A stretch of DNA of 64,000 bases, taken from the NCBI RefSeq assembly GCF_003025035.1, contig NZ_PYJN01000001.1, forward strand, positions 118,501-182,500. The letters are read 5' to 3'. This DNA comes from Rhizobium sp. SEMIA4064 (GTDB lineage Bacteria > Pseudomonadota > Alphaproteobacteria > Rhizobiales > Rhizobiaceae). Each line of letters starts with the position of its first letter. Position 1 is the first letter of the stretch. The translations under genes were made by a program, and so were the position numbers. The notes beneath the pieces were generated by a model. It was not told where the DNA came from. It saw nothing but the letters and a program-made list of their open reading frames with translations, and did not search any database. Positions 9,668 to 20,432 of the stretch are shown here, in pieces.

Positions 9668-9824
9668 TCTTCATTCGATAAGATTTTACGAAAATTTTAG
9701 GTTAATTCTATCTTGCCGGGGATGGCCCGTTACGACCGGCCGGAATTCCGATACAAGGCAGGCATTCAACAGTATTTCCTGCATGTCCATCGGCATTCAT
9801 TGACCATTTACGGGAACCCCAGCC

Positions 9825-11045
9825 GTGAACACCATAACTGTTGCCAATCCCAAGCCGTTCGATCCATTGGATGAGACGGCGTCGCTCGACGCTGCTGCCA
9901 CCACAAGGGCATTAGGCCCGGATGTATTGCGCGCGCTCGCCATCCTGCTCGTCATGCTCGTGCATCTTCCGGCGGAGGCGACTCCATTGCCGCTGGCCGG
10001 AATCAGGCCCTATGGCTGGATCGGTGTCGACATATTCTTTGTGCTGAGCGGCTATCTCATCGGAACCCAACTGATGGCGGAAGCCGCGCGCAGCAACGCC
10101 GTCGACTTCAAGGCCTTTTACCTGCGCCGGGCATTCCGCATATTGCCGGCCTTTCTGCTGGTGCTTGCCTTCTATACGTTCATTCCCTCCCTGCGTGACG
10201 CGCCGACGATGCAATCGGCCTGGCGGTTCCTGACCTTCACGGCCAATTTCGGGCTCGATCCGCGCTTCGGCGCCACATTCACCGAAGCTTGGTCGCTAAG
10301 CGTCGAGGAACATTTCTATCTCGTCCTGCCGGTTCTCGTCGTCTTGCTGAAGCGGCGCGCTACAGTGGTCTTCATCGCCTTTCTGGTTGCGACAATCGTC
10401 ATGGCCGGCATGGGCCTGAGATTTGCCCTCTGGCAGAACCAAGTCAGCCCTGCTGCGGAAATGCACGCCTACAGGGCAGCGCTCGCAGTCTATCTGAGGG
10501 ACGTTTATTATCCGACTTACAATCGACTGGACGGGTTGACCTTCGGCGTCGTTCTCGCCGCGATCCGGCTGTTCAAGCCATTGTTATGGGAAAGATACAT
10601 GCCGCCATATCTCGCGCTCGGCATCGGCGGCATGTTCGTGACAGCGGCGCTCGTGGTCTTCTCGGTCCGCGGGCCTTTTGCGGAAACCAATTTGCCGCTT
10701 GTGTTTCAGCCTCTTCCAGGGGCGGTGGTCGGCTTTCCGCTTTTCTCGGCGGGCGTGGCGTTCATTCTCGGTGCGCTGCTGGACCTGCAGCCCAGGATCG
10801 GGCGCTGGCATCTTCCAGCGATATCAGGTATCGCGACGCTCTCCTACAGCCTCTATCTGACCCACAAGGGCGTCTACCATCTCGACCAGATGGTGTTCGG
10901 TAAGGACAATCTTCAGGGGCTTTCCGGCTTCGTCATCTATCTCGCCACCTGCTTCATCGTGGCGGCAACGCTGTGGTTTCTCGTCGAAAGAAACTTCCTG
11001 ATCCTGCGGGATCACCTGATGCCTCGCTCGAACCGAACCAGCTAA
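9825..11045 (+). CDS. Acyltransferase 3 family membrane protein (OafA/ExoZ type)
   Basis: A 406-residue polytopic protein with about ten membrane helices. Family marks are LRALAILLVMLVHL, WIGVDIFFVLSGYLIG, FYLRRAFRILPAF and EAWSLSVEEHFYLV. Members O-acetylate or succinylate surface polysaccharides, Nod factors and other glycans. The acceptor cannot be told here, as no glycan cluster surrounds it. The start is a GTG at 9825 in a poor Shine-Dalgarno context, so the N-terminus is uncertain. Confidence 0.88.
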   Translation: MNTITVANPKPFDPLDETASLDAAATTRALGPDVLRALAILLVMLVHLPAEATPLPLAGIRPYGWIGVDIFFVLSGYLIGTQLMAEAARSNAVDFKAFYLRRAFRILPAFLLVLAFYTFIPSLRDAPTMQSAWRFLTFTANFGLDPRFGATFTEAWSLSVEEHFYLVLPVLVVLLKRRATVVFIAFLVATIVMAGMGLRFALWQNQVSPAAEMHAYRAALAVYLRDVYYPTYNRLDGLTFGVVLAAIRLFKPLLWERYMPPYLALGIGGMFVTAALVVFSVRGPFAETNLPLVFQPLPGAVVGFPLFSAGVAFILGALLDLQPRIGRWHLPAISGIATLSYSLYLTHKGVYHLDQMVFGKDNLQGLSGFVIYLATCFIVAATLWFLVERNFLILRDHLMPRSNRTS

Positions 11046-11056
11046 ATCCCACGCAT

Positions 11057-11086
11057 TAAAAAGGCGGCCAATCGGCCGCCTTCAGC
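11057..11086. terminator. Bidirectional terminator between acyltransferase and rsmC-like gene
   Basis: AAGGCGGCC (11061-11069) pairs with GGCCGCCTT (11074-11082) around four bases. A/T runs flank it on the left. It separates two convergent genes. Confidence 0.75.
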
Positions 11087-11088
11087 GC

Positions 11089-12105
11089 TTATTTCTTTGC
11101 CCACAGCGCCCTGAAGCGCGCGTTGCGGCAGGTCTCGCCATGCTCGCGGAAATTTTCCGCCAGCACCGGTTCATAGGGGAGGCCGCGATTGGCGACCAGC
11201 ATCAGGCGGCCGCCGCCGCGCAGTGCCGAGGATGCCGCCTTGATCATTGCCTGGCCGAGCGAAGGCTCGGCGGCATGGCCCTCGTGAAATGGCGGGTTCA
11301 TGATCACCAGATCGTATTTGTCCTTGACCGGCTCGCTTGCCAGATCGTGCCAGAAGAAGCGCTGGGCGACCTTCGGGCAATTTTCAAGGAGATTGGCGCG
11401 GGCGGCCTCCAATGCGTTGTAGTGGGCCTCGTAGAGGTCAAGGCGCGCGATCCGCGGCGATTTGGTCGCCAGTTCCACGGAAAGATAGCCCCAGCCGGCG
11501 CCGAAATCGGCGGCGTCGCCGGAAAAATCGGTCGGCAGGCGCGATGCCAGCAGTTCCGAGCCAGCGTCGATGCGATCATGCGAGAACATGCCGGCAGCAG
11601 TGGTGAACCGGCCGTCGATGCGCGTAGCAGGCTTCGCCAGTTGCGCTGCCGGAGCGCTTGTGTCGGCCGGACGCGTAAACCAGAAGGCCACGCCGTGGTA
11701 TTTCGGCATGTGCTCGACATCCAGGCCAAAACCTTCGATGCGCTTGCGTAGCGGCTGAATGCCGTCTTCCTTGCCGCCGGCGACGACGATCAGCCCGCCC
11801 GCCTTCACGCGCTTCAGCGCCTCGGCAATATGGGCTTCGTTTTCGCCCTTGTGCTTGGTGCTGAGCACCAGCGCGCCGTCATAATCCCTATCTTCGATTT
11901 CCGGCGTCACATTGACACGCTGCGCCTGCAGTTGGCGATAGAAGGGACGGAAACCCTGGACGGCGGAAAGCTCGGCGGCAAAATCGCCTGGCAGCGCAAA
12001 GCCCGCCTCGGCGCCAAGAAACAGGATCTGCTTGCCCTCGCCAGGCGCGGCAACAGTGCCGGAAGCAAAAGGATGGAACAGGGTCTTCAGGGCATCGCGG
12101 CTCAT
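11089..12105 (-). CDS. RsmC/RlmG-type rRNA (guanine-N2) methyltransferase
   Basis: A 338-residue protein with the two-domain layout of RsmC: a degenerate N-terminal methyltransferase half and an active C-terminal half. SAM motif I is DFGAGWGYLS (about 200-209), the acidic residue is in DLYEAHYNALEAA, and the N2-guanine motif IV is NPPFHEG (270-276). RsmC methylates 16S rRNA G1207. Whether this member acts on 16S or 23S cannot be decided from sequence. It is convergent with the acyltransferase gene. Confidence 0.85.
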   Translation of the reverse strand: MSRDALKTLFHPFASGTVAAPGEGKQILFLGAEAGFALPGDFAAELSAVQGFRPFYRQLQAQRVNVTPEIEDRDYDGALVLSTKHKGENEAHIAEALKRVKAGGLIVVAGGKEDGIQPLRKRIEGFGLDVEHMPKYHGVAFWFTRPADTSAPAAQLAKPATRIDGRFTTAAGMFSHDRIDAGSELLASRLPTDFSGDAADFGAGWGYLSVELATKSPRIARLDLYEAHYNALEAARANLLENCPKVAQRFFWHDLASEPVKDKYDLVIMNPPFHEGHAAEPSLGQAMIKAASSALRGGGRLMLVANRGLPYEPVLAENFREHGETCRNARFRALWAKK

Positions 12106-12174
12106 GGGCGTGATCTCGTCATGGAAATGGGTTTCGTCTGTCGGATATGCGCGGCATTTTCTACTTCGCGCCTG

Positions 12175-12229
12175 CCTCTCACCCTAGCCCTTTCCCGGGT
12201 TGGAACGGGGAGAGGGTTAGGGTGAGGGG
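12175..12229. repeat. CCTCTCACCCTA palindromic interspersed repeat
   Basis: The left arm CCTCTCACCCTAGCCC and right arm GGGTTAGGGTGAGGGG form a long imperfect inverted repeat. It lies between the start of the rsmC-like gene and the end of pnp. Related CCCTCACCCTCACC sequence recurs at 34815. Confidence 0.7.
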
Positions 12230-12324
12230 CCGGGCACTTAGTTTCTACAAAAATGGTCGGCACCGATAATATAAAAAGGGCGCGGAAAAGATCCCGCGCC
12301 CCGAAACGTGCGTGAAGGCGCAGC

Positions 12325-14463
12325 TTATTCGGCCGCGTCGTCCTTCTTCTTTTCGGCAGCGATTTCCTGGCCGGTTGCCTGATCGACAACCTTCATGGAC
12401 AGGCGAACCTTGCCGCGCTCGTCGAAGCCGAGGAGCTTGACCCAGACCTTGTCGCCTTCCTTGACGACGTCGGTCGTCTTGGCAACGCGCTCGGAGGCGA
12501 GCTGCGAGATGTGGACGAGGCCGTCGCGGGCGCCGAAGAAGTTGACGAAAGCGCCGAAATCAGCGGTCTTAACGACCGTGCCTTCGTAGATCTGACCGAC
12601 TTCCGGCTCGGCAACGATCGAGTGGATCCACTTGCGGGCCGCTTCGATTTCCTTGCCGGAGGACGAGGCGATCTTGACGGTGCCGTCGTCTTCGATGTTG
12701 ATCTTGGCGCCGGTCTTTTCGACGATTTCGCGGATGACCTTGCCGCCGGAGCCGATGACTTCTCGGATCTTGTCGACCGGGATGTTCATGACTTCGATGC
12801 GCGGTGCGAATTCGCCGAGCTGGCCGCGGCTTTCGGTGATTGCCTTGGACATTTCGCCGAGGATGTGGGCACGACCGCCCTGTGCCTGGCCGAGCGCAAC
12901 CTTCATGATCTCTTCGGTGATGCCGGCGATCTTGATGTCCATCTGCAGCGAGGTGATGCCGTCGGCGGTGCCGGCGACCTTGAAGTCCATGTCGCCGAGG
13001 TGGTCTTCGTCACCGAGAATGTCGGAGAGAACGGCGAAGCGATCGCCTTCCAGGATCAGACCCATGGCGATGCCGGCAACCGGCTTGGCCAGCGGAACGC
13101 CGGCGTCCATCAGAGCGAGCGAGGTGCCGCAAACCGTTGCCATTGAGGACGAGCCATTCGACTCGGTGATCTCGGAAACGACGCGCAGCGTGTAGGGGAA
13201 CTGTTCCGCCGTCGGCAGCATCGGGCGGATAGCGCGCCATGCGAGCTTGCCGTGACCGATTTCGCGACGACCCGGGGAACCCATGCGGCCGGTTTCGCCA
13301 ACGGAGTAGGGAGGGAAGTTGTAATGGAGCAGGAAGCGCTCCTTGTACATGCCCGTCAGGCTGTCGACATACTGTTCGTCTTCGCCGGTGCCGAGCGTGG
13401 CGACGACGATTGCCTGCGTTTCACCGCGGGTAAACAGCGCCGAACCATGCGTGCGCGGCAGAAGGCCGACTTCCGAAACGATCGGGCGAACGGTCGACAG
13501 GTCGCGGCCGTCGATGCGGCTCGAGGTGTCGAGGATGTTCCAGCGAACGATCTTCGCCTGCAGGTGCTTGAAGATGGCGCCGACTTCTTCGGCCGTGTAC
13601 TTGGCTTCGCCTTCCTCGGGAAGGAAGTGGGCCTTGACCTTCGCCTTGACGGCGTCGACGGCAGCGTAGCGATCGGCCTTTTGGGTGATCTTGTACGCGG
13701 TACGCAGTTCGGCTTCAGCGAGGCCGAGCATCTCGGTTTCGAGTGCGGAATAATCTTCCGGCGAGAAATCGCGCGGTTCCTTGGCGGCAACTTCGGCGAG
13801 CTTGATGATCGCGTCGATTACCGGCTGGAAGCCGCGATGACCGAACATGACAGCGCCGAGCATGACGTCTTCCGGCAGTTCCTTGGCTTCGGACTCGACC
13901 ATCAGAACGGCTTCTTGCGTGCCGGCGACGACGAGGTCGAGGCTCGATTCCTCCATCTCGTCGAGATGCGGGTTGAGCACGTATTCGCCGTTGATGTAGC
14001 CGACGCGGGCGCCACCGATCGGGCCCATGAACGGAACGCCGGAGAGCGTCAGCGCTGCCGAGGTGGCGACCATCGACAGGATATCCGGATTGTTTTCGAG
14101 GTCATGCTGGATGACGGTGACGACAACCTGCGTGTCGTTCTTGTAGCCTTCCGGGAAAAGCGGGCGGATCGGACGGTCGATCAGGCGGGAAACGAGGGTT
14201 TCGTTTTCGCTCGGGCGTCCTTCGCGCTTGAAATAGCCGCCGGGGATCTTGCCGGCTGCATAGGTCTTTTCCTGGTAGTTGACGGTGAGCGGGAAGAAAT
14301 CCTGGCCCGGCTTCGGCGACTTGGCGGAAACGACGGTGGCGAGAACAACGGTTTCGCCGTAGGTCGCGATGACGGCGCCATCGGCCTGGCGGGCGATCTT
14401 GCCGGTCTCGAGCTTCAGCGGGCGGCCGGCCCACTCGATTTCGACGGTATGGATATCGAACAT
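12325..14463 (-). CDS. pnp: Polyribonucleotide nucleotidyltransferase (PNPase)
   Basis: PNPase degrades RNA 3' to 5' by phosphorolysis and is a degradosome partner. The 712-residue protein has two RNase PH cores joined by an alpha-helical domain, then KH (about 555-610, [18 protein letters not shown]) and S1 (about 622-690, [17 protein letters not shown]) RNA-binding domains. The start [11 protein letters not shown] at 14463 follows AAGGAC. It is downstream of rpsO on the same strand, the classic rpsO-pnp order. Confidence 0.98.
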   Translation of the reverse strand: MFDIHTVEIEWAGRPLKLETGKIARQADGAVIATYGETVVLATVVSAKSPKPGQDFFPLTVNYQEKTYAAGKIPGGYFKREGRPSENETLVSRLIDRPIRPLFPEGYKNDTQVVVTVIQHDLENNPDILSMVATSAALTLSGVPFMGPIGGARVGYINGEYVLNPHLDEMEESSLDLVVAGTQEAVLMVESEAKELPEDVMLGAVMFGHRGFQPVIDAIIKLAEVAAKEPRDFSPEDYSALETEMLGLAEAELRTAYKITQKADRYAAVDAVKAKVKAHFLPEEGEAKYTAEEVGAIFKHLQAKIVRWNILDTSSRIDGRDLSTVRPIVSEVGLLPRTHGSALFTRGETQAIVVATLGTGEDEQYVDSLTGMYKERFLLHYNFPPYSVGETGRMGSPGRREIGHGKLAWRAIRPMLPTAEQFPYTLRVVSEITESNGSSSMATVCGTSLALMDAGVPLAKPVAGIAMGLILEGDRFAVLSDILGDEDHLGDMDFKVAGTADGITSLQMDIKIAGITEEIMKVALGQAQGGRAHILGEMSKAITESRGQLGEFAPRIEVMNIPVDKIREVIGSGGKVIREIVEKTGAKINIEDDGTVKIASSSGKEIEAARKWIHSIVAEPEVGQIYEGTVVKTADFGAFVNFFGARDGLVHISQLASERVAKTTDVVKEGDKVWVKLLGFDERGKVRLSMKVVDQATGQEIAAEKKKDDAAE

Positions 14464-14748
14464 ATCTTGTCCTTGCGTAGTGCGGGAAAAGGCGCCGTCG
14501 TCCGTATCGGCAAGGCGCATCTTCAACCGCACGAAATGTGACGCATCACGGGCAAGACAACGAGAGGCTTTCAAAGGTCGGCCGAAGCATGAAGCTTCGG
14601 CTGAAAGCATCCGGCAATCCTGCCCCATGACAGGTCAACGGTTGGTGTTGGCAGAACCGGCCCATCCGGCCTGCCGGCTGTCTCACATCGCGCAAACGGA
14701 AAACGCGACGGAAACAAGTCTGATGGGTTTCAAACCCTTCATAAGCAT

Positions 14749-14778
14749 CCGGCGGACGTTCACGCGAACGCCCGCCGG
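14749..14778 (-). terminator. rpsO-pnp intercistronic hairpin
   Basis: CCGGCGGACGTTC pairs with GAACGCCCGCCGG (one mismatch) around ACGC, directly after the rpsO stop. No T run follows in the minus direction, so it may act as an mRNA-stabilising or processing hairpin as well as a weak terminator. Confidence 0.55.
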
Positions 14779-14785
14779 AAAATTA

Positions 14786-15055
14786 CTAGCGACGGATACC
14801 GAGGCTGGAGATCAGCTTGGTATAACGGCCTTCGTCCTTCTTCTTGAGGTAGTCAAGAAGCGAGCGCCGGCTGGAAACCATCGTCAGGAGGCCACGGCGG
14901 GAGTGATTGTCCTTCTTGTGGTCCTTGAAGTGGTCGGTGAGGTTGTTGATGCGCTCGGTCAGGATCGCAACCTGGACTTCCGGAGAACCGGTGTCGCCTT
15001 CGGCAGTAGCGTATTCCTTGATCAGCGCAGCCTTGCGCTCAGCAGTAATCGACAT
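14786..15055 (-). CDS. rpsO: 30S ribosomal protein S15
   Basis: S15 binds 16S rRNA and nucleates platform assembly. The protein has 89 residues, starting [16 protein letters not shown], with the conserved [33 protein letters not shown] and RRSLLDYLK segments. The start at 15055 follows AGAAAGGACC. It lies between the exported hydrolase gene and pnp. Confidence 0.98.
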   Translation of the reverse strand: MSITAERKAALIKEYATAEGDTGSPEVQVAILTERINNLTDHFKDHKKDNHSRRGLLTMVSSRRSLLDYLKKKDEGRYTKLISSLGIRR

Positions 15056-15207
15056 CGGATGGTCCTTTCTATGAGAGGAAATAATGTCGCCAAACGCCGG
15101 GATGTCGTCCAGCATTGGCCGCGAATGCAATCGGGCAGGCCCGATGCTGGCGCTGCCTATAAACCAAATGAGCGCCAATGGAAAGAGGGTTCTCCCCTGG
15201 GCGGTTT

Positions 15208-16059
15208 TCAGCGCCCCGCCATCGCATCGCGGATCATCGCATCGTAACCCTCGGGATCTTGCAGCATGGCGAAATGGCTAGCGTCCTTCAGGATAACGAG
15301 CTTTGCGCCGGGAATGTCCTTCGCCATCATCTGTGTGTGGTCGAGCTTGATCGCCTCGTCATGGTCGCCGATGGCAAGCGTGACAGGCACCGTTATCTTT
15401 CCAAGGTCGGCTGCCGTCCATGCCGGTTGCGTCTCCCACATCTGCGAGATCTGATCGACGAAAGCCTTGTATTCATTCGGTGTTGGCGACAGCTTCCTGT
15501 AATAGTCGCCGGCGACATTGATGTAGTCGTTGAAGGTTTTGTTGTTCAGGACGTCAGGTTTCAGGCCGTCGGTCGTCACATTTGCCGCCTGGGCGATCAC
15601 ACGCGTCAGTTTGTCGGGGTATTTCATCGCCATGTCGATGCCGATGATGCCGCCATCCGACCATCCGACCAGCGTCACCTTGCCAATCTTCAAATAGTCC
15701 AGCAGCGCGGCGTAGTCCGAGGTCATCAGATCGTAGCCGAAGGGCTGCTGGCTGCGCGTTGAGCGGCCATGCCCGCGGCTGTCGGCAACGACGACCAGAT
15801 GATCTCTCGCGAAATCGGCAACCTGACGGCCCCAGACGTCGGCATTTCCGAGTCCGCCATGGATGAAGAGGATCGGGTCGCCTGCACCATATTCGGCATA
15901 ATACATCTTGATGTCGTTGACATCGGCCATGCCGCTCGTCTTCGGCTGCGGCATCGGCGGAAAAGCCGGCAGCCCGGCCCAGCGCTCGCCGGAATGCGCG
16001 CTCACTACTGTGAGGAACAACGAAAGGACTGCCAGTATTCCGATGGTAATTCTGCGCAT
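15208..16059 (-). CDS. Exported alpha/beta-hydrolase
   Basis: A 283-residue hydrolase with an N-terminal signal peptide (about 1-22) and then the alpha/beta fold. It shows the oxyanion motif [10 protein letters not shown] (about 68), the nucleophile elbow GWSDGG with Ser134, an acid in IGDHDEA and His in KDASHFAML. Substrate unknown; esterase or lipase-like. The ATG at 16059 has AAGGGAGAG upstream and avoids an eight-residue extension. It is unusual in standing between truB and rpsO, which are normally adjacent. Confidence 0.85.
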   Translation of the reverse strand: MRRITIGILAVLSLFLTVVSAHSGERWAGLPAFPPMPQPKTSGMADVNDIKMYYAEYGAGDPILFIHGGLGNADVWGRQVADFARDHLVVVADSRGHGRSTRSQQPFGYDLMTSDYAALLDYLKIGKVTLVGWSDGGIIGIDMAMKYPDKLTRVIAQAANVTTDGLKPDVLNNKTFNDYINVAGDYYRKLSPTPNEYKAFVDQISQMWETQPAWTAADLGKITVPVTLAIGDHDEAIKLDHTQMMAKDIPGAKLVILKDASHFAMLQDPEGYDAMIRDAMAGR

Positions 16060-16148
16060 GTTCTCTCCCTTGAGGGCCGTCATGGCCCGTCGGGAGCATA
16101 TCGCATCGCCATTACCCGCAATAGCTGTATTTTCCGGCTGGCCGAAAC

Positions 16149-17081
16149 TCAGCCGAAGACGCGCTTCGGCCGAAATTCGCCCTGGCCGATTTCGCCGATG
16201 GCGATCAGCTTGCCGCGCGCCGTGGCATAGGCCTCGCTCTCGGCGACCGGCGCATCGCGCCCACGCACGAGAATGGGATTGCCCATCTTCAGGCGATGCG
16301 CCTGGTCGTCGTTGATGACGAGATGCGGCAGTGCTGACAGTGCTTCCGCCGTATCGATCAACAGAGCGTCGAGGGCGGCGAGCCGTTCGTCCGCATCCTC
16401 GATAGCCTCAAGTGCGACGAGATCGGCGAGCGGCACCATCGCCTCCTCGGCGAAGGGTGCCACGAAGCTGCGGCGCAGGCCGGAAATATGGCCGTAGCAA
16501 CCGAGATCGCGGCCGAAATCGCGGGCAAGCGCCCGGACATAGGTGCCCTTGCCGCACTCCACTTCGAAATGCGCCGTATTGGCATCGGGGCAGGCGAGCA
16601 GCGTCAGGCGGAAAATTTCCACCTCGCGCGACGGAATTTCAACCGTTTCGCCATCGCGGGCCAGATCATAGGCGCGCTCGCCAGCGATCTTGATCGCGGA
16701 AAACTGCGGCGGGATCTGCTGGATGACGCCCGTATATTTCGGCAGCAGCGCGCGAATATCCTCTTCGCTCGGACGTTTGTCCGAAGTCTCGGTTGCTTCG
16801 CCTTCGAGGTCGTCCGTGGTGCGTTCTTCGCCCCAGGTGACGGTGAATTCATAGATCTTCCGGCCGTCCATGACATAGGGAACGGTCTTGGTGGCGTCGC
16901 CAAGGGCGATCGGCAGCATGCCGGAGGCAAGCGGATCGAGCGTGCCGGCATGGCCCGCCTTTTGCGCCTTGAACAGCCATTTGATCTTGGAAACGGCCTC
17001 TGTCGAGCCGAAGTCTACCGGCTTGTCGAGGATCAGCCAGCCCGAGATCGGACGGCCTTTGGGCTTGCGTGGTTTGGACAT
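16149..17081 (-). CDS. truB: tRNA pseudouridine(55) synthase
   Basis: TruB makes the T-loop pseudouridine 55 in tRNAs. The 310-residue protein has the catalytic motif [11 protein letters not shown] with Asp49, then [18 protein letters not shown] and the [10 protein letters not shown] motif. The N-terminal [14 protein letters not shown] is family-typical. The gene follows rbfA after 12 bases in the rimP-nusA-infB-rbfA-truB order. Confidence 0.97.
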   Translation of the reverse strand: MSKPRKPKGRPISGWLILDKPVDFGSTEAVSKIKWLFKAQKAGHAGTLDPLASGMLPIALGDATKTVPYVMDGRKIYEFTVTWGEERTTDDLEGEATETSDKRPSEEDIRALLPKYTGVIQQIPPQFSAIKIAGERAYDLARDGETVEIPSREVEIFRLTLLACPDANTAHFEVECGKGTYVRALARDFGRDLGCYGHISGLRRSFVAPFAEEAMVPLADLVALEAIEDADERLAALDALLIDTAEALSALPHLVINDDQAHRLKMGNPILVRGRDAPVAESEAYATARGKLIAIGEIGQGEFRPKRVFG

Positions 17082-17093
17082 TCTCTGTCTCTG

Positions 17094-17513
17094 TTATCGA
17101 TCTTCGTCGGTGTCGGTATTGCCGTCTTCGAGGTCGCGTTGGACCTCCGGCGAGCGCAGCAGCGCGTCGATCTTCTGGTAGTTGTCGAAGCTGGTATCGT
17201 CGCGGAAACGGACTTCAGGCATGTATTTCATCTGCCGAAGCTGCGGCCCGAGACGGCCACGGATGAATTTCGCATGGCGATTGAGCGTTTCGATGACGAT
17301 CTGATGATCGGCGACGCCGAGCGGTGTCACATAGGCGGTGGCGATCTTCAGATCCGGCGACATGCGCACTTCGGAAATGGAGATCACGGTGCGCTCGATC
17401 AGGTCGTCGCGCACTTCGCCGCGCTGCAGAACCTGAGTGATCGCGGCGCGCACCTGCTCGCCGACGCGAAGCATGCGCTGCGAGGGCGCGGAAGAAGTTG
17501 GTCTTGTTGCCAT
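17094..17513 (-). CDS. rbfA: Ribosome-binding factor A
   Basis: RbfA binds the 30S subunit and helps 16S rRNA 5'-end maturation and cold adaptation. The 139-residue protein has the KH-like core ([21 protein letters not shown], then [19 protein letters not shown]). The acidic C-terminal tail ([12 protein letters not shown]) is longer than in E. coli. The start ATG at 17513 ([14 protein letters not shown]) follows a weak purine stretch, and the infB-rbfA gap holds a strong hairpin. Confidence 0.95.
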   Translation of the reverse strand: MATRPTSSAPSQRMLRVGEQVRAAITQVLQRGEVRDDLIERTVISISEVRMSPDLKIATAYVTPLGVADHQIVIETLNRHAKFIRGRLGPQLRQMKYMPEVRFRDDTSFDNYQKIDALLRSPEVQRDLEDGNTDTDEDR

Positions 17514-17534
17514 TTGTCTTGGTCCCAAAAGGTT

Positions 17535-17564
17535 CGGGCGCCGGACTGGATGTTCCGGCGCCCG
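17535..17564 (-). terminator. infB-rbfA intercistronic hairpin
   Basis: GGGCGCCGGA (17536-17545) pairs perfectly with TCCGGCGCCC (17554-17563), extended by a C-G pair. In the minus direction it is followed by AACCTTTT. Because rbfA continues downstream, it may be a partial terminator or an RNase processing site. Confidence 0.55.
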
Positions 17565-17589
17565 TCCCAATATTTCAATCTATCCTGCC

Positions 17590-20331
17590 TTACAGCGTAC
17601 GGGTGATGTGCTCGACGCGGAAGCACTCGATCGTGTCGCCGGCGCGAATGTCTTCGTAGTTCTCGAAGGCCATACCGCATTCCTGGCCGACATTGACTTC
17701 GGAGACTTCGTCCTTGAAGCGCTTGAGCGTCTTGAGCTTGCCTTCGTGGATGACGACGTTGTCGCGTACCAGACGAACACCGACGCCGCGCTCGACCTTG
17801 CCTTCGGTGACGCGGCAACCCGCGACCTTGCCGACCTTCGTGATGTTGAACACCTCGAGGATTTCGGCGTTGCCGAGGAAGGTCTCGCGACGTTCCGGAG
17901 ACAGCAGGCCCGACATCGCCGCCTTCACGTCATCGACGAGATCGTAGATGATGTTGTAGTAGCGGATTTCGATGCCTTCGCGCTCGGCGAACTGACGTGC
18001 CTGAGCGTTGGCGCGGACGTTGAAGCCGATGATGGCCGCATTGGAGGCTTCGGCCAGCGACACGTCGGACTCGGTGATGCCGCCTGCGCCCGAATGGACG
18101 ATGCGGGCACGAACTTCGTCGGTGCCGAGCTTGTCGAGCGCGCCGGCAATGGCTTCGATCGAGCCCTGCACGTCGCCCTTGATCACCAGCGGGAATTCCT
18201 TCACGCCGACGCTCTGTAGCTGGGTCATCATCTGTTCAAGCGAACCGCGCTGGCCGGACTGACGGGCAGCGGCCTTGTCGCGGGCCAGACGCTGACGATA
18301 TTCGGAAATCTCGCGAGCGCGGCTTTCGCTTTCGACGACAGCGAACTTGTCGCCCGCCGCCGGCGTGCCCGACAGACCGAGAACCTCGACCGGCGTCGCC
18401 GGCGTCGCTTCCTTCACATGCTCGCCCTTGTCGTTGATCAGTGCGCGCACACGGCCCCACTGGTCGCCGGCAACGACGATCTGACCCGGACGCAACGTGC
18501 CCTTCTGAACGAGGACGGTGGCAACGGAGCCACGGCCACGATCGAGCTGGGCTTCGATGACGGTGCCTTCTGCCGTGCGGTTCGGATTGGCCTTGAGATC
18601 AAGGATTTCCGACTGCAACAGGATGGCTTCGAGCAGCTTGTCGAGGTTGGTGCGGTTCTTCGCGGAAACTTCCACGTCGAGCACTTCACCGCCCATGGAT
18701 TCGACGAAGACCTCGTACTGCAGCAGTTCCGTGCGGACCTTCTGCGGATTGGCTTCATGCTTGTCGATCTTGTTGATCGCAACGATGATCGGAACACCGG
18801 CCGCCTTGGCGTGGTTGATCGATTCGATCGTCTGCGGCATCACGCTGTCGTCAGCCGCAACCACCAGGATGGCGATGTCGGTCGCTTGAGCGCCGCGGGC
18901 ACGCATTGCCGTGAAGGCGGCGTGACCGGGAGTGTCGATGAAGGTGATCTTCTGACCGTTCTGCTCGACCTGATAGGCGCCGATATGCTGGGTGATGCCA
19001 CCGGCTTCGCCGGCCACCACGTTGGCGTGGCGGATGGCGTCGAGCAACGAGGTCTTGCCGTGGTCGACGTGACCCATGATGGTGACGACGGGCGGACGGG
19101 AAATCATTTCGCCGTCTTCGTCGACAACGTTGAAGATGCCTTGTTCGATATCCGATTCCGAAACGCGCTTGACGGTATGGCCGAATTCGCCGGCGATGAG
19201 CTCGGCCAGATCGGCGTCGATGACGTCGCCCGGCTTCATCATCTGGCCTTCCTTCATCAGGAACTTGATGACGTCGACGGCGCGTTCGGACATGCGCTGG
19301 GACAGTTCCTGAATGGTGATGGTTTCGGGCAGCACGACTTCGCGCGAAATCTTCTCGCGCGTTTCCTGCATCTGGCTGCGGCGGAACTTTTCCTGACGGC
19401 GGCGCATGGCCGAAAGCGAACGGCCGCGGGCGCTGCCGTCTTCGTCGACGTCGGCCGTCGTCACTGTCAGCTTGCCGCGGCGGCGTTCCTCGTCCGTCTT
19501 CGGACGCGTGGTGACCGGCTTTGCCGGTTCGGGGCGGACGACCTTGCCGCGAGCAGGGCCACCACGCGGCGGGCCGCGATCGTCGTCTTCTTGGTTGAGC
19601 CGGCGGCGGTTGGCGGGCGCTTCCGCGGCGGGAGCGCCGGGGCGTGCAGCCTGGGGAGCCGCATCCGGGCGACGGGCAACGACGGGCGCTGCGGCCGGCT
19701 GAACCGTGGGCTTCGGTGCTTCCACCTTGGCTTCGACCGGTGCGGGCGCCTCGACCTTGGCTTCTGCGGCGCGGGCAGCCTCTTCGGCGGCGCGGTGGGC
19801 AGCTTCGGCCTGTTCAGCGATGCGGCGTGCTTCTTCTTCCTGCTGGCGGCGAGCCTCTTCCTCGGCGCGGCGGACCGCATCGGCGGCATCGCGTGCCTGG
19901 GCTTCGGCAAGTGCGCGGCGTCGCGCATCCATTTCGCCGGCCGACAGATGGTTGAGAACCACCGGTCGCGACGAGCGGTCTTGCTGCAGACGCTGCTGGT
20001 TGTTCTGGTTGGATTGCTGCGGCCGCTGCTGCTGGCCACCCGGCTGATGAATGCGCGGAGCCGGCTGCGGCGGGCGCGGCGGCTGCGGTGTCGGTTCCGC
20101 GACGCGCGTTACGGATGCCGTCGCGGCAGCCGTCGTTGTCGTCGGGGTGATCATCGGCTTTTCGTCTTCGGGGCGTAGCGGGCGGCGCTTACGAGTTTCG
20201 ACCACGACCGCCTTGGTGCGACCGCGGCCTATGTCCTGGCGCACAGTGCCCTGGTTCACGCCTGAGGGCTTCAGGGTGAGGGTCTTCTTACCCGAAACAC
20301 TCAGCGTCTTGTCGTCTTTACTATCGGTCAT
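17590..20331 (-). CDS. infB: Translation initiation factor IF-2
   Basis: IF-2 is the GTPase that brings initiator tRNA to the 30S subunit and promotes 50S joining. The protein has 913 residues. About 330 N-terminal residues are low-complexity: a Pro/Gln-rich part (80-115), an Ala/Glu/Arg coiled-coil-like part (130-195) and an Arg/Gly part. The GTPase core starts near 412 with G1 GHVDHGKT (420-427), DTPGH and NKID. Domains II-IV complete the C-terminal half. It lies between ylxR and rbfA. Confidence 0.98.
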   Translation of the reverse strand: MTDSKDDKTLSVSGKKTLTLKPSGVNQGTVRQDIGRGRTKAVVVETRKRRPLRPEDEKPMITPTTTTAAATASVTRVAEPTPQPPRPPQPAPRIHQPGGQQQRPQQSNQNNQQRLQQDRSSRPVVLNHLSAGEMDARRRALAEAQARDAADAVRRAEEEARRQQEEEARRIAEQAEAAHRAAEEAARAAEAKVEAPAPVEAKVEAPKPTVQPAAAPVVARRPDAAPQAARPGAPAAEAPANRRRLNQEDDDRGPPRGGPARGKVVRPEPAKPVTTRPKTDEERRRGKLTVTTADVDEDGSARGRSLSAMRRRQEKFRRSQMQETREKISREVVLPETITIQELSQRMSERAVDVIKFLMKEGQMMKPGDVIDADLAELIAGEFGHTVKRVSESDIEQGIFNVVDEDGEMISRPPVVTIMGHVDHGKTSLLDAIRHANVVAGEAGGITQHIGAYQVEQNGQKITFIDTPGHAAFTAMRARGAQATDIAILVVAADDSVMPQTIESINHAKAAGVPIIVAINKIDKHEANPQKVRTELLQYEVFVESMGGEVLDVEVSAKNRTNLDKLLEAILLQSEILDLKANPNRTAEGTVIEAQLDRGRGSVATVLVQKGTLRPGQIVVAGDQWGRVRALINDKGEHVKEATPATPVEVLGLSGTPAAGDKFAVVESESRAREISEYRQRLARDKAAARQSGQRGSLEQMMTQLQSVGVKEFPLVIKGDVQGSIEAIAGALDKLGTDEVRARIVHSGAGGITESDVSLAEASNAAIIGFNVRANAQARQFAEREGIEIRYYNIIYDLVDDVKAAMSGLLSPERRETFLGNAEILEVFNITKVGKVAGCRVTEGKVERGVGVRLVRDNVVIHEGKLKTLKRFKDEVSEVNVGQECGMAFENYEDIRAGDTIECFRVEHITRTL

Positions 20332-20432
20332 TCCGTTCCCGTTCCTTCGGACAGGGTACGGAATCGTCCGTCAGACCCTGTCGTTCAATGCATGTACCTT
20401 AATGAGGCGTCCGGTATCGACCGGTGACCGCG

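Noticed and set aside
13252-14541. 429-codon plus-strand frame opposite pnp
   Set aside because: Same reasoning; PNPase on the other strand is unambiguous.
18418-20178. 586-codon plus-strand frame opposite infB
   Set aside because: A shadow of IF-2: no ribosome binding site, biased composition, no family resemblance.
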